16,451 nucleotides of DNA, taken from positions 1 to 16,451 of the forward strand of contig JADJIB010000007.1 of NCBI GenBank assembly GCA_016707175.1, read 5' to 3'. Of this stretch, positions 16,260 to 16,451 are shown one piece after another. Each line of letters starts with the position of its first letter. The first letter of the stretch is position 1. A model generated the notes under the pieces. It had not been told where the DNA came from. It made no database searches and worked only from the letters and a program-made list of their open reading frames with translations. Source of the stretch: Candidatus Phosphoribacter hodrii. Its GTDB lineage: Bacteria > Actinomycetota > Actinomycetes > Actinomycetales > Dermatophilaceae. Position numbers and translations under genes: made by a program.

Positions 16260-16451
16260 TCATTCCGCGGCGGCAGCCGCAGCCGCCTCGGGGAAGGCCT
16301 CGTTGAGCCGTTCCCAGAGCTGACAGCTCGTGGCGATCCCCGTGTTGACGTGCAGGTTGAGCTGCTCGTCGGTCAGCCCGTGCTCGTAGTCCAAGGTGTG
16401 CTCAGAGATCACCCGGAGCTGGCCCTCGTCGTTGATCCGGGCATAGACCTT
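16260..16451 (-). CDS. YbjN-like protein, C-terminal 63 residues (gene runs off the window)
   Basis: The open frame enters at 16451 and stops TGA at 16260-16262. The visible residues (KVYARINDEGQLRV, EHTLDYEHGLTDEQLNLHV, CQLWERLNEAFPEA, then an Ala-rich tail) match what I know as the end of actinobacterial YbjN-domain proteins, whose fold resembles type III secretion chaperones. No function is established for this branch. It lies directly upstream of the Hsp90 gene in the same direction. The identification rests on a short fragment. Confidence 0.65.
   Translation of the reverse strand, partial: KVYARINDEGQLRVISEHTLDYEHGLTDEQLNLHVNTGIATSCQLWERLNEAFPEAAAAAAAE

Noticed and set aside
1..16451. 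tRNA, rRNA, CRISPR, transposon or phage genes
   Set aside because: None seen on either strand by reading; base composition is even, with no sign of a recent island.

Overview
The window is about 69% GC and has the codon usage, gene density and gene content of a high-GC actinobacterium. GTG and TTG starts are common, and likely leaderless promoters precede some genes. The gene set (a purine nucleoside phosphorylase/phosphosugar mutase pair, an LpdA-type flavoprotein, a long-form acyl-CoA carboxylase alpha chain, and an Hsp90/TPR pair) resembles Micrococcales. Intrasporangiaceae is my best guess, but that is inference, not something the sequence proves. I see no rRNA, tRNA, CRISPR array, insertion sequence or phage gene, and no gene-free stretch longer than about 190 bases.

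Layout. Positions 36-2614 (minus) hold nucleoside salvage: a phosphorylase followed 5 bases later by a PGM2-like phosphosugar mutase, which together could turn purine nucleosides into ribose 5-phosphate. Positions 2691-6633 (minus) hold a tightly coupled four-gene ABC importer: lipoprotein binding protein, two permeases and an ATPase. A 190-base divergent control region follows. Positions 6824-10236 (plus) hold an LpdA-like NAD(P)H:quinone reductase and a large polytopic membrane protein resembling DUF6541/GT-C proteins. Positions 10252-12239 (minus) hold a biotin carboxylase/BCCP acyl-CoA carboxylase alpha chain coupled to a 64-residue membrane protein. Positions 12360-16451 (minus) hold a candidate chaperone cluster: the 3' end of a YbjN-like gene, a divergent Hsp90 ATPase and a TPR-like protein with a CxxC motif.

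Two observations cut across genes. First, the 8-mer CGGCATAC (either strand) occurs 18 times and GGCATAC 19 times, against roughly 1-2 expected for the 7-mer by base composition. It appears in several codon phases, often forces rare codons (TAT, GCA, even ATA), and also occurs between genes, so something selects it at DNA level. Second, six otherwise ordinary genes are the whole set here, apart from the ABC and acc genes, that need correction: PNP, mutase, LpdA, DUF6541-like, TPR-like and Hsp90 together carry seven or eight small frameshifts, mostly in short G/C runs. That pattern is typical of uncorrected long-read assembly. I annotate them as single genes with suspected sequence errors, not pseudogenes.

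The best candidates for undescribed biology are the CGGCATAC motif and the YbjN-Hsp90-TPR cluster.
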